A stretch of DNA of 64,000 bases from Entamoeba histolytica HM-1:IMSS (Eukaryota; Evosea; Mastigamoebida; Endamoebidae). A program made the position numbers and the translations under genes. Positions 53,301 to 63,282 of this stretch are shown here, in pieces. Numbering within the stretch: position 1 is the stretch's first letter; every line of letters begins with the position of its first letter. Below the pieces are notes generated by a model. That model did no database searches. It was not told the DNA's origin and saw only the letters and a program-made list of their open reading frames with translations. Location: NCBI RefSeq assembly GCF_000208925.1, contig NW_001914864.1, forward strand, positions 121,631-185,630, given 5' to 3'.

Positions 53301-53817
53301 TGGAGGACAAAAATCAAAGGCTACCAATCTTGGAGCTGTTGTTAAATTTGCATCCTCAGGATGTAAGAGACCAAAGAAAGATCTTGGAGCTATTGCTATG
53401 GCATATGGTGATGTTTATGTAGCATCAATTGCACTTGGAGCTAATCCAGCTCAAGCATTCAAAGCATTCAAGGAAGCTGAATCATACAATGGAGTTTCTC
53501 TTATTATTGCTTATTGCCCATGTAAAGAACAAGGAGTCCCATTACAAAAATCAATTGAAGAAGCTAAAATGGCAGTTAACAGTGGATACTGGTCATTGTA
53601 TAGATATGATCCAAGATTAGTTGAACAAGGAAAACCAGGATTACAACTTGACTGTAGTGAAGTTAAAGGTGATCTCGAAGCCTTCCTTGCACGTGAAAAC
53701 AGATTTGCACTTCTTGGAAGAAAGGATAAGGAAACTGCTGATAAGCTCCATGCTCAATTGAAAGCCAATATTGATAAGAAACTTGCCCATCTTAAGGTTG
53801 TTTCAAAACAAGCTTAA
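50329..53817 (+). CDS. Pyruvate:ferredoxin oxidoreductase
   Basis: 1,162 residues, full length for the single-chain homodimeric enzyme. It converts pyruvate and CoA to acetyl-CoA and CO2, passing electrons to ferredoxin, and replaces pyruvate dehydrogenase in anaerobic protists. Domains in order: pyruvate/TPP domain with [11 protein letters not shown] (from residue 24); middle domains; a two-[4Fe-4S] ferredoxin domain ([15 protein letters not shown] from about 683, [15 protein letters not shown] from about 738); a third-cluster motif CEGCNET (about 804); and the TPP-binding [20 protein letters not shown] with MYSNTGGQ (about 956-1000). No organelle-targeting leader, consistent with a cytosolic enzyme. 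Codon use is strongly biased (GGA, CTT, CCA), as expected for high expression. Confidence 0.98.
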   Translation: [1162 protein letters not shown]

Positions 53818-53912
53818 AATAAGTTAAATTTCTTCTTTTTCTTATTTTAATTGTTTTTTCATTTCTTTTATTGAATCTTCTTATTTTATTTACTTTTTTC
53901 TTTCTTTCATTA

Positions 53913-55646
53913 ATGGTTTTTGTTAGATTGGATAGTTATTCATTACTTATTTGTTGCAATTACTTTCATTCTGTTAGAGACATTGTCCATCTTGTTATGG
54001 TCAATTCTAAATTCAAAGAGACTTTTTCTAAACTTCACTTCAATCCAGTTCCTCTTGACTCTCATTCATTTCCTTTCTTCTCTCATCTCCAGACATTCTG
54101 GGTCTATTCTCAAGACAACCCCTGGCTTGATTCAGATCAAATTACAAAATATCATGTTCATTACCAAATTAGTTATTCACAATACTGTGTAATTGTTAAA
54201 CAACAATCAAAACCAATCGATTTTAGAAAAGTCTCATATTCTAAAGAGGATTATATCCTCTATGGTATTAACATTCCAACAATTGTTACCAAATTGGATG
54301 ATTATCTTTTTAGTTTTTCACGAATTAAAACTTTCTGTATTCCAAATCATATTGTTGAAATAGGTAATGAATGTTTTTATAATTGTCGTTCACTCTCTTC
54401 TATTACTCTTTCTTCAAATCTCACTCGAATTGGAATAGGTGCTTTTGATTCTTGTTCTTGTTTAAAGTCAATTCATTTACCTCAACTTCTTTATTCTATT
54501 AACCAAAATACATTCTTTAATTGTTCTTCTTTAACTGAAATAAAATATCCTCCACATTTAAACCAAATTGATGACTATGCTTTTCTTGGTTGTGGTTTCA
54601 AATTCCTCTCTTTACCTTCAACAATAGTTAAACTTGGAGTTGGTTGTTATCACCAATGTTCTTTAACATCTCTCGTCATTCCAGAATCTATTTCTTCTAT
54701 AGGAACAAAATGTTTTAATAAAAACGATCAATTACTCAATGTATTTCTTCCTGACTCTATAACAGAATTGGAAGATTCAATGTTTGAATCTTGTGAGAAT
54801 TTACAATCAATTCGTGCTTCTTCAAAACTATCAAAAATTGGAAATAAATGTTTCTATAATTGTAAATCACTTCATTTTACTTCTCATTTCTTTGATCATC
54901 TGATGTGCATTGGAGATTGTTGTTGTTTTGGCTGTAAAAACATTTCATTTCTTCATTTGAGTTTTACTTGTTTATCGCATCTAGGACAAAATGCATTCTC
55001 AAATACTCCACTCCAATCTGTTGTTTTACCTTCATCACTATTTTTCCTTTCTTCTTCATTTGCTTTTTGTACTTCTCTAACAAGCATCCATTTACCATCT
55101 TCAATAAAAAATTTATCAGGCTCTTTTAATGGTTGTCTTAGTCTTAAAGAAATTACTCTTCCTCAAAGCATCACTTCTCTTGGTGAAGAGACATTTAAAA
55201 ATTGTTCTCAACTTAAATCAATTCTACTACCATCTTCATTGATACAACTCCCAAATTATTGTTTCTTTGGTTGTGAAAGTCTTATTAATATTGAAATACC
55301 AGCTACAGTAACAAGATTTGGATTATACTGCTTCAAAGATTGTAAACATCTTACTCAAATACAAATACCAAAAAAATTACTTTGTATTGGTGCTCATTGT
55401 TTTGAAAATTGTATTTTCTTAGAGAGTGTTTTGTTTTATAACTCATTGGAAAGACTAGAAGATTGTTGTTTCTTGTTTTGCTTGGGACTAGAAGAAATTC
55501 ATCTTCCAACTTCACTAACATATATTGGGCAAGATTCGTTTGCAAATTGTGTTCAATTAAAGAAAGTTACTGGAAAAACTGATCTGTGCTTTGCTAATCA
55601 ACATTCGTTTTTTAACACACCATATTCCTCACAACTTAATCTCTAA
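53913..55646 (+). CDS. BspA-type leucine-rich repeat protein (577 residues)
   Basis: I place the start at ATG 53913. From there the protein begins MVFVRLDSYSLLICCNYFHS, matching the usual start of the Entamoeba BspA-like family; an upstream in-frame ATG at 53871 would only add a Phe/Leu-rich tail. The N-terminal domain (about 100 residues, F-box-like VHLVMVNSKFKE) is followed by at least 15 LRR_5 repeats of about 23 residues. Examples are LSSITLSSNLTRIGIGAF, LTSLVIPESISSIGTKCF and LKEITLPQSITSLGEETF. This Treponema-type repeat came to Entamoeba by lateral transfer and expanded into a large family; some members reach the cell surface although they lack a signal peptide. Only 95 bases separate it from PFOR. 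Confidence 0.88.
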   Translation: MVFVRLDSYSLLICCNYFHSVRDIVHLVMVNSKFKETFSKLHFNPVPLDSHSFPFFSHLQTFWVYSQDNPWLDSDQITKYHVHYQISYSQYCVIVKQQSKPIDFRKVSYSKEDYILYGINIPTIVTKLDDYLFSFSRIKTFCIPNHIVEIGNECFYNCRSLSSITLSSNLTRIGIGAFDSCSCLKSIHLPQLLYSINQNTFFNCSSLTEIKYPPHLNQIDDYAFLGCGFKFLSLPSTIVKLGVGCYHQCSLTSLVIPESISSIGTKCFNKNDQLLNVFLPDSITELEDSMFESCENLQSIRASSKLSKIGNKCFYNCKSLHFTSHFFDHLMCIGDCCCFGCKNISFLHLSFTCLSHLGQNAFSNTPLQSVVLPSSLFFLSSSFAFCTSLTSIHLPSSIKNLSGSFNGCLSLKEITLPQSITSLGEETFKNCSQLKSILLPSSLIQLPNYCFFGCESLINIEIPATVTRFGLYCFKDCKHLTQIQIPKKLLCIGAHCFENCIFLESVLFYNSLERLEDCCFLFCLGLEEIHLPTSLTYIGQDSFANCVQLKKVTGKTDLCFANQHSFFNTPYSSQLNL

Positions 55647-56885
55647 TCATAAAATATTTCTTTCACAACTTGTTATGTTTTTTTTGCTCTCTCTATCATT
55701 CTTTGTAATACCAAAGAATTGGTAATAATATCAATTCACTTTAATTCTAATACAATTTTCTTATAATATATCATTACCCATTTTCATAATACAAAAAATA
55801 TAAAAATAAAACAAAAGATACAAATAATAAAAATTATCACAGAATGAAAGATTTTATCTATCATAACTCTTTGCTGTTTCTAAATTTATTCATGAATATA
55901 GAACTAATCAAATATTAACAATGTATTGGACAATTGAATATAAACAAATTTTTATCAATTTCTTCTATGCTTAAATATTAATGTTGAACTTGTGAATATC
56001 AAAATAATACAAAAAATTTAATCATAAACTTAAATTTTTAATACAATGTTTAAATAAATTCTATTTTTCTTATATTCTTCATACTCTAATGGATTTATTG
56101 ATTACTTCCAAAGAGATTATAATTACAAATTATTTACAAATAATGAATAGAAATATATACCAGTAACATACTACATTCTTTAAGGAATATATAACTTATT
56201 TGTTATGGTTTTTATTATGAATGTGTTTGTTTTTTTTTTAAAATAAGAGATGATAATTCTAATGTATAGTCAATTCAAAATACTATACATTTCATTCTTA
56301 ACTTATGGATAAAACTGAGAAAATACAATTATAGGAAATAAATAACATAAATCAAATATCAAAAAAAAAACTAATTGAACGTGCCTTATTATAATATTTC
56401 ATTTATATATAAAATTAAATATTCTTTCTAAATTTCCTTGAGCAACTTATTTAAAATATATGTCTGTTTGTAAGTTAATATGCTATGAAAATAATTAATT
56501 GAATGAAATTGAAACTAAGATTTAACTCTTTGTTTTACAGTTTCTCTCAAACGTAAAACAAATCCCCAAGTTGTATTTTAAAGTAAAACAAAGAAGTGAT
56601 AATTCCAACCAATAAGTGAATATAATCCCTACCAAAACTAATTCTAGTCAAATATATTTGACTCAATTGAATTACTACTTAGTTCAAGTTCAACAATATA
56701 CTTCTCAAATTTGTAGGTTAATACCTATCCTTTCTATAGACAGTTCCGACTTTGATAAAAAAAATTAAGAGCATCTCCAATTTATTTCTTAAAGGATTAT
56801 TTTTCATGTTATTTTACTTTAGACTAATATAGTTGGTATAAAAATAGAATTAAGGTGTTTTGCTAAAACAGTTGAAATTATATAA
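55647..56885. other. Intergenic, no gene seen
   Basis: About 1.2 kb of AT-rich sequence between the convergent BspA-type genes. No coding frame or RNA recognised. Confidence 0.5.
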
Positions 56886-59876
56886 CTATTGTATTGGAAG
56901 ATCAATAAAACTGTGTGGTATTGACTTACCCTTTATTAAAAAACATTTACAAAAACAATGCTCTTCAAATAAAATGCTATTTGGAAGCTCAACATTTTCT
57001 AATGAAAGACATCCATCGAAACAACAATAAGGGATTAATGTAATAGATGATGGAATTGTAATACTTTTTAAAGAAACACAATCCTTAAAACTAAATTTTC
57101 CTAATCTTTTAATATGTTTTGGAATTATTAATTCATGTAGGTCTTTGTTCTCTTTGAAACAACAATCATCAATTCGTTTGACATGTTCATCATTTATGAT
57201 ATTTCTTCCAAATATTTTAATGTCGTCGCTTTGAAGTACAACATTAGAACATAATATTCCAATGTTCTCAAATTGTTTCATTTGTTGATAGGTCACTTCA
57301 TAAGGATACTCTTTTATATTTACTCCATTAATGTTAATAAATTCAAGAGAAACACATTTACCAAATGTATCAAAACCAATTTTGATATTATTATTAATGT
57401 TAACTTCTTTTAAATTAGTACATCCATAGAATGCACCATCTTCGAGTATTTTTATATTAGATGGAATAGATAAAGATGTTAATGACTCACACCATTTAAA
57501 AGCAAACATTCCAATTGACGTACATTGGTTTGGAATATTAATCTGGCTTAGTGAATAGCATCTAAAGAAACAACAATTAGGTATTTCTTTAATCTCATCA
57601 CTTAATTCAACTGTTCTTAAATAAAAGAATGAGTGAAATTCAAATGGATTAATAGGGTGGTTGATCTGTAATGATTTGTAAGAGTGAAGGTTGTCTTTAA
57701 AAACTGAAATTTCTTCTTCATTTATTGTAAGCCTTCTTCCATATATTAACTCATCATTTTCATTCCATTTAATATTTGAAAGAAGAACTCCTCGTGCTCT
57801 CATTCTAAGAGAAGAATCATAACTAACAACCATATCATCTAAACTTCCATCAATAAGATTAACCCTTTCTAAAGAAGTCATAGAATCTAAAATCCATTGT
57901 GATGATGAGATAGTATTCTTATACAAAGATAATTCCTTTAAATTACGAAGAGTGGATAAGCAATAAGGTACAAATGATGTCACAGTAGATGGGACTGTTA
58001 ATGAGGTTAGTTGATTATTAAGGAATGAGATATTATTGAAATAAATCACATTTGGAGGTATTTCATTTAATTGAAGGGAAGGAAGGAAGCCATAAATTAA
58101 AACAGAACAATTATTAGGTAGTTGTGTTAATGAAGATTCTTTAGAACCTAATACAACCTTATTTGTTTTAATATTATTTTTAATATATCTCGTATATTCT
58201 TCATAAGTTATTTCATTTTCTATTACAAAATCTTTATTTTCAAAAGTAATTTGTTTTAAGGATTGACAATCTTCTAATACATATGAACCATAACTTTGAA
58301 CAGAAGATGGAATAAATAAAGACTCCAATAATTTACATGAATAGAATGAATGATCTTCTATTCTAGTTACTGAGTTAGGAATATGTATTTCTTTAATAGA
58401 ATAATAAGAAAAAGAATCTTTATGAATGACTTTTAAAGTTGATGGCAATACTATTCTAGTAACATTTTTAATATCTAAAATACTTATTAACCTATCATCT
58501 GATAAAGAAGAAAGTACTAACTCTTTAATATTAATATTATCAAATAAATACTCTGCTTGAAAAGAAGTAATTGATGAAGAAAGATAAAAAGAAGTAATAT
58601 TTGTTGGTATGTCTATTCTTAATTCTTCAATTTTCTCAGTGTTATTATCAAATATTATTGAATTAGTATTTTGATTGAAATGGAATGAATGTATTTTTGC
58701 CTTAGATAAAATATGATTATTCTTAAGAACATCATTTTCATGATCATTAGTTGCTGACGGGTAAATATTATTGATCAGTGGAAGTTTTAACTGAACTAAT
58801 GAATCACATCCATCAAATAAATGTTCTTCTATATAACATTGGTCATTATGTATAACTAATCTAGTAAGGTTAAGACAATTACTAAATGCCCCCTCCCCTA
58901 TATAATTAACACTTGATGGAATGTCAATTTGTTTTAATGCATTACACCAACTAAATGCTCTCGTTCCAATTTCTTTTAAAGAAGTTACCAAATTTATTTT
59001 TGAAAGACGCATACAATTAAAGAAAGACTTATTTCCAATACGTTCTAATGAAGTATCAAATTCCACTGAAATTAAATTATTACATCTTGAGAAACAATCA
59101 TTAGGAATTACTTTTTGTCCATAAAGAATAACAGAAGTTAATGACTCACAAGAACAAAAACAATTCTCTCCCCAATGAATTACAGAATTAGGAATAACTA
59201 TCTCACTAATACTATCACAGTTTTCAAAACAATTATTCCCTATTTGAGTTATGGATGATGGTATATGAATTGTTTTTAAAGCTCTACAATCACCAAATAA
59301 ATTCTCTGGTAATACCTTAATATTAGTTGATAATGAAATATTACATAAACTAGTACATTCATAGAAAATGCTATCACCAAGAACTTCAACAGAATTAGGA
59401 ATTATTAATTCTTTAAGGTTTGAACAAAGACGAAATGCACATCTTCTAATTTCTGTTAGAGAGGAAGGGAGATTAATTGTTTCAAAATCACAACTTTCAA
59501 AAGCATAATCATCAATGATATGAATACAATCTGGAAGTTGATTTCCAATTTCTTCATGATCATGAGAAGTAAATTTAATACGTTTCCATACAACTCCAAA
59601 ATTTTGTTTTTTGAGAAAAGTATGATAATCAATACAAAAATCAATAACATAATTTTGAATATCATTAAGAATAAAATCATATTTAGAAAATACGTGTTGT
59701 GTTTGAATACATTGGAATAATTTTCTTGAAGATCTAGTTACTTGTATTGTATTAGTTCGTAAACGGTCTAATACTTCTTTAAATTTAGAATTTACTAAAA
59801 CAACATTAATAAAATCTTCTTCTTTCTTAAGATATTTTAAAATAATTTGCATTGAATAGACATCAATTTTCTTCAT
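56886..59876 (-). CDS. Large BspA-type leucine-rich repeat protein (996 residues)
   Basis: Begins MKKIDVYSMQIILKYLKKEE, the family's N-terminal F-box-like domain (FINVVLVNSKFKEVL). Three LRR_5 blocks follow, separated by degenerate spacers. Repeats include FETINLPSSLTEIRRCAF, LKTIHIPSSITQIGNNCF, IKEIHIPNSVTRIEDHSF and LKSITIPSSITLIPYCCF. It is longer than most family members and looks like internal expansion. Each block opens with a segment such as ITYEEYTRYIKNN or VTYQQMKQFENI, which may mark duplicated modules of about 300 residues. No signal peptide or membrane helix. Surface or cytosolic location cannot be told from sequence. Confidence 0.88.
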   Translation of the reverse strand: MKKIDVYSMQIILKYLKKEEDFINVVLVNSKFKEVLDRLRTNTIQVTRSSRKLFQCIQTQHVFSKYDFILNDIQNYVIDFCIDYHTFLKKQNFGVVWKRIKFTSHDHEEIGNQLPDCIHIIDDYAFESCDFETINLPSSLTEIRRCAFRLCSNLKELIIPNSVEVLGDSIFYECTSLCNISLSTNIKVLPENLFGDCRALKTIHIPSSITQIGNNCFENCDSISEIVIPNSVIHWGENCFCSCESLTSVILYGQKVIPNDCFSRCNNLISVEFDTSLERIGNKSFFNCMRLSKINLVTSLKEIGTRAFSWCNALKQIDIPSSVNYIGEGAFSNCLNLTRLVIHNDQCYIEEHLFDGCDSLVQLKLPLINNIYPSATNDHENDVLKNNHILSKAKIHSFHFNQNTNSIIFDNNTEKIEELRIDIPTNITSFYLSSSITSFQAEYLFDNINIKELVLSSLSDDRLISILDIKNVTRIVLPSTLKVIHKDSFSYYSIKEIHIPNSVTRIEDHSFYSCKLLESLFIPSSVQSYGSYVLEDCQSLKQITFENKDFVIENEITYEEYTRYIKNNIKTNKVVLGSKESSLTQLPNNCSVLIYGFLPSLQLNEIPPNVIYFNNISFLNNQLTSLTVPSTVTSFVPYCLSTLRNLKELSLYKNTISSSQWILDSMTSLERVNLIDGSLDDMVVSYDSSLRMRARGVLLSNIKWNENDELIYGRRLTINEEEISVFKDNLHSYKSLQINHPINPFEFHSFFYLRTVELSDEIKEIPNCCFFRCYSLSQINIPNQCTSIGMFAFKWCESLTSLSIPSNIKILEDGAFYGCTNLKEVNINNNIKIGFDTFGKCVSLEFININGVNIKEYPYEVTYQQMKQFENIGILCSNVVLQSDDIKIFGRNIINDEHVKRIDDCCFKENKDLHELIIPKHIKRLGKFSFKDCVSLKSITIPSSITLIPYCCFDGCLSLENVELPNSILFEEHCFCKCFLIKGKSIPHSFIDLPIQ

Positions 59877-60209
59877 GATTGAATTGATCTTTAAAGTTTT
59901 TTGTCTAATTTTTTCTTCAATCTAAAAATTAAAAATTTCCATACCTTCTTTTTCTTTTTCTTCTTTTTAAATTCTTTTTTTCTACTACCTCTATCATTTA
60001 ATCATTCTTCTTATTATTAAAATTTACAGATAAAAAAACCAAATTAGATAACAATATCATTTTGATATGAATAGTAAAATAAAAAAATAAAATGAAATGA
60101 AAAAAAAAAATAATCTTTTTGATTAATAAAAACATTCAATCTAAATAACAAATATAATTAATGAAAAATTAAAAATTAATAAAAAAATAATATTTTTAAG
60201 TTTATTGCA
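59877..60209. other. Intergenic, no gene seen
   Basis: AT-rich spacer with A and T runs between divergent genes. Nothing recognised. Confidence 0.5.
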
Positions 60210-60485
60210 ATGCAATCAAAAGATGCTCGTTCCTCTGTAACTTCAATTCCTAGAGAGTCTCTTTCTCCTATTTCTCATCGAAAATCATCTATTTCAGTTA
60301 TTCAACCTATCCCTAATGATTCTTTTGTTCTTCCACCCCTCACCTCATCTCTCAGTTCACAAGAAAATCAAGCTCATACCAACACAACCCCATCACCTAA
60401 TGACGAAATTTCTTTATCAGAAAACCCTTACCTTTTATTAACTGCTAATGGTGATATTATTCCAAGTCCAACAAATCACCAGTAA
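60210..60485 (+). CDS. Small Ser/Pro-rich protein
   Basis: 91 residues, unusually rich in Ser, Pro and Asn, with no hydrophobic helix. It contains several SP sites (SLSPIS, TPSPND, IIPSPT) that could be phosphorylated. It may be an intrinsically disordered protein. The amino-acid usage differs from the Phe/Ile/Lys-rich chance frames of this genome, and codon choice looks gene-like, so I think it is real. No family recognised; no splice extension was found downstream before the Ras-like gene on the other strand. Confidence 0.5.
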   Translation: MQSKDARSSVTSIPRESLSPISHRKSSISVIQPIPNDSFVLPPLTSSLSSQENQAHTNTTPSPNDEISLSENPYLLLTANGDIIPSPTNHQ

Positions 60486-60605
60486 TTTGTATTTTAAATA
60501 TGTTCTTTGGCTTATACATTTCTTTTTTACGAAAATATTCTCTTTATATATTTCTTTGATTCAAAATAAAAAAAATATATATTCAAAAACATCTCAATTT
60601 TCTCT

Positions 60606-61286
60606 TTAAAGTAGTAAACATCCTTTTTTCTTTTCTTTCTTAGCTTTTTTCTCTTTTTTATTATCAACAGGTGCGTTTCGTTCAATAAGATTCTTAGCAA
60701 TATCTTCAAACATTTCTTTCACTCCAGCACCTGTTTTAGCAGAACATTCATATACTTTTGAAATATTTAATGATGTTTTAATAGCTTCAATTGCAGATTC
60801 CTCAACTTTCTTTTCCAAATCAGCTTTATTACCTACAATACACGTAAAGAATTTATCATCAGAAACAAATCTATTTGTAAACCCAATGAAACTACGTACA
60901 CCTTGGATTGTGTCTGGTGATGAATAATCAAATACTGCAATACTCGCTTTTGCTCCTGAAAAATCAGATGCAGTAGCTTCAACATCAAAAGCAAGATCAA
61001 CAATATCAAATTTAATTATATGATTGTTTACAGTTATTTCTTTATTAATCTACTTTATTACTTGTTTATTTAAATTAAAATATAAAATAAATACCACAAA
61101 CATAAACTCCTTTAAATTGGTTTTCTGGTTTTTCATCACTCCAAGTATCTTCTACAAACCTTTTCAATATTGAAGATTTTCCTACATCATTATCTCCCAT
61201 AATAACAATCTTAAATCTTGATCTACCAATTATTCTTCTATCAACTTTGTCTTTTTTTTATTACTGATTGAAGAAACAAACGCCAT
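60606..61286 (-). CDS. Divergent Ras-superfamily GTPase with C-terminal CaaX box, three exons
   Basis: Exons 61286-61282, 61237-61102 and 61049-60606; introns 61238-61281 (44 nt) and 61050-61101 (52 nt), both GTTTGT...TAG. The product has 194 residues. P-loop GDNDVGKSS, guanine-specificity NKAD and SAK motifs are intact. The switch regions are not. Where Ras has the conserved Thr of switch I, the sequence reads ENQFKGVY. Where it has DTAGQE, it reads DLAFDVE, so both the glycine and the catalytic glutamine of G3 are missing. The C-terminus is a polybasic run ending CLLL, a CaaX box favouring geranylgeranylation. So it should bind GTP and sit on a membrane, but intrinsic hydrolysis is doubtful (inference). 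Exon 1 encodes only Met-Ala. Confidence 0.85.
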
Positions 61287-61993
61287 CTTTTATGAATATA
61301 AGTTTCTTGTTTTTTCTTTTTTATTCCTTTATTCTTTTTTATATATTTATCTTTTACAGTAAAATATAACGTAAAATATAATTTTATTAACTTCTCCGGA
61401 ATTTTGTGAATTATTACTTGTAATTTGTTATTTCTCTAAATTTAGAAATATTATAAAAAGATTTTGTTCTTAGAATGATGTTTTCTTGAAATTTAAGGAT
61501 TTATTGTTAGACATTCATAAAACATTACTATGTTACAATTGAAAATTATGTCAATGTCATTTCTGTTATATATCGAATTACATCCATACTTTTATTTATA
61601 CCACTCTCTTTTTAAAAAGAAATTCTTTTTTTTTATTGATTGGTTTATTTATCGTTTTTTTTTTTTCTAATTTTTTTAATTTGTCAATTTTATGTTTTAT
61701 TGTTTTATCATTTATAATTTGTTGTTTGTTATTTTTTCTTGAATTATTATCAGTTGTTTTTATTTCATTCAATTACACAACATTACTTTATATTAACACC
61801 ATTTTTATATACTTTTTGTTAAAAATAAAAGATACAAAAACAAAAAATAGTAAAAACACTTATTAAATAAAATGAAATAACATTTGTTTAAAGTAGAATA
61901 ATAATAAAAATAATATGTGACTTGGTGTGTTAATAATGTGTATTTAACTATTTAAACATTCCATATTTTGAACTTACATTTAAATTAAAATAG
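61287..61993. other. Intergenic, no gene seen
   Basis: AT-rich; a 76-codon frame at 61636-61866 is Phe/Leu/Ile-rich and looks like chance in T-rich DNA. The left part is the promoter region of the Ras-like gene. Confidence 0.5.
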
Positions 61994-62763
61994 AGGAATT
62001 AATAAACAAAAACAAGCAATTAATTAAAGAAGGAATAGAATCAATTACAAATACTCAACAATCAATTGATGATACTACTAAGAATTATCAATATTATTTA
62101 TGAAATATTAAAAAGATGCAGATACAAGAAGAGAAGAAGCAAAGAATGAAAGGAAATAAAGTAATTAAACAAATAGAAGAATGGACAGAAAAAGAAGAAT
62201 ATCAAATATACTATTTGATTCAGATATTGATAATTGGAATGTTAATACATCAGTATTTAAACAAAAAAATATGGAAGAAAGAACATATAATAATTATTAA
62301 TATTGAAGATGAAAAATGAAATAAATTTTGAGGATATGTTAATGAGAAAATTGATAAATGTGGTTAAATGAATGATTCAAAAACATTTTTATTATCAATA
62401 GAGTCAAATGGAAGAATGAAAGGAGTGATGAAATTTGATAATAAATACACACAATATGCATTTTATTTAGATAATTGATCAAATAATTATTTGTTTGGAT
62501 TTGGATATGGTGGTATTCATGTTTGTAAAGAAAATAAATATGGATTATATTGTTAACAATATTCATTTAAATATAAGAATATGAAATGCACTTTGTTGAA
62601 AACAATATATAAATCTTTTCACTCAGAAATTAATCATTGTAATTGAAATGAAAATAATCAATATTGATTAAATGAAAATAAACTAAAAAGAATAGAAAAA
62701 CAAATCAATGAAGAATATGAACAACCATTTTGTTCATCTTCAATGAATGAAGTGTTAAAATAA
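61994..62763 (+). pseudogene. TLDc-family pseudogene (coiled coil plus TLDc, broken)
   Basis: Reading plus-strand frames with shifts gives a relic of the family at 36981-37985. Upstream is a helical charged part (EELINKQKQAIN-type), then IEEWTEKEEYQI. A frame change is followed by LFDSDIDNWNVNTSVFKQ. Later come TFLLSIESNGRMKGVMKF, NYLFGFGYGGIHVCKENKYG and EEYEQPFCSSSMNEVLK. At least five in-frame stops (TGA and TAA) and one frame change break it. It cannot make the protein. No retroposition marks were seen; it looks like a decayed gene copy. Confidence 0.7.
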
Positions 62764-63207
62764 AAATTGGCATAATTCGTTGTTAATTTGTTTTATTAAA
62801 TAAAAAGAAAATAAATATTGTGTATTATCTCATAATTAAATTAAACAATTCAATAATTATTCTTAAATTAACTTGTTTTTATTCTAATTTTCATTTTTAT
62901 ACCAATTTAAAATATAAAAGTATCAAATTGTTGAATAAAAGCATTAACACATAATATTCTATTAATAATGTATTTCTTTTTCATCATATTTATTAATATT
63001 TCATTAAAAGCTAATGATTATTCAAACGAACTTGTGTTATTAAAGTATTTACAGAATGGTTCATAATAATCAAATAAAAAAATGAATATATTTATAGAAT
63101 TAATACACTAACAAATTCTATCATATAAATGATTCATTAAATTTATTGAATAATCATTTGTACTATTATATTAATATCATAGTATAATAAAAATATGTTA
63201 TTCATAT

Positions 63208-63282
63208 ATACAAGTATTAAAATATTGATACTACTTTTTACTCATAATACATATTATTTTTATTGTTCATTAATACTTGTAT
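63208..63282. repeat. Inverted repeat, 13-base arms
   Basis: ATACAAGTATTAA (63208-63220) is followed 49 bases later by its exact reverse complement TTAATACTTGTAT (63270-63282). Further partial pairing lies inside. It could form a hairpin; in 80 percent AT DNA such repeats also arise by chance. Confidence 0.5.

Noticed and set aside
50329..53817. Recent bacterial transfer of PFOR
   Set aside because: Its codon use is biased but matches that of the phosphoglycerate mutase in this window, so high expression is the simpler reason.
61238..61281. Apparent one-base frameshift in an A8 run at the start of the Ras-like gene
   Set aside because: A 44-base GTTTGT...TAG intron explains it: joining ATGGC to the next exon gives an open frame straight into the P-loop, with no need for a mutation or error.
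61636..61866. 76-codon hydrophobic ORF
   Set aside because: Consists of Phe/Leu/Ile from T-rich DNA; no start context or downstream support.
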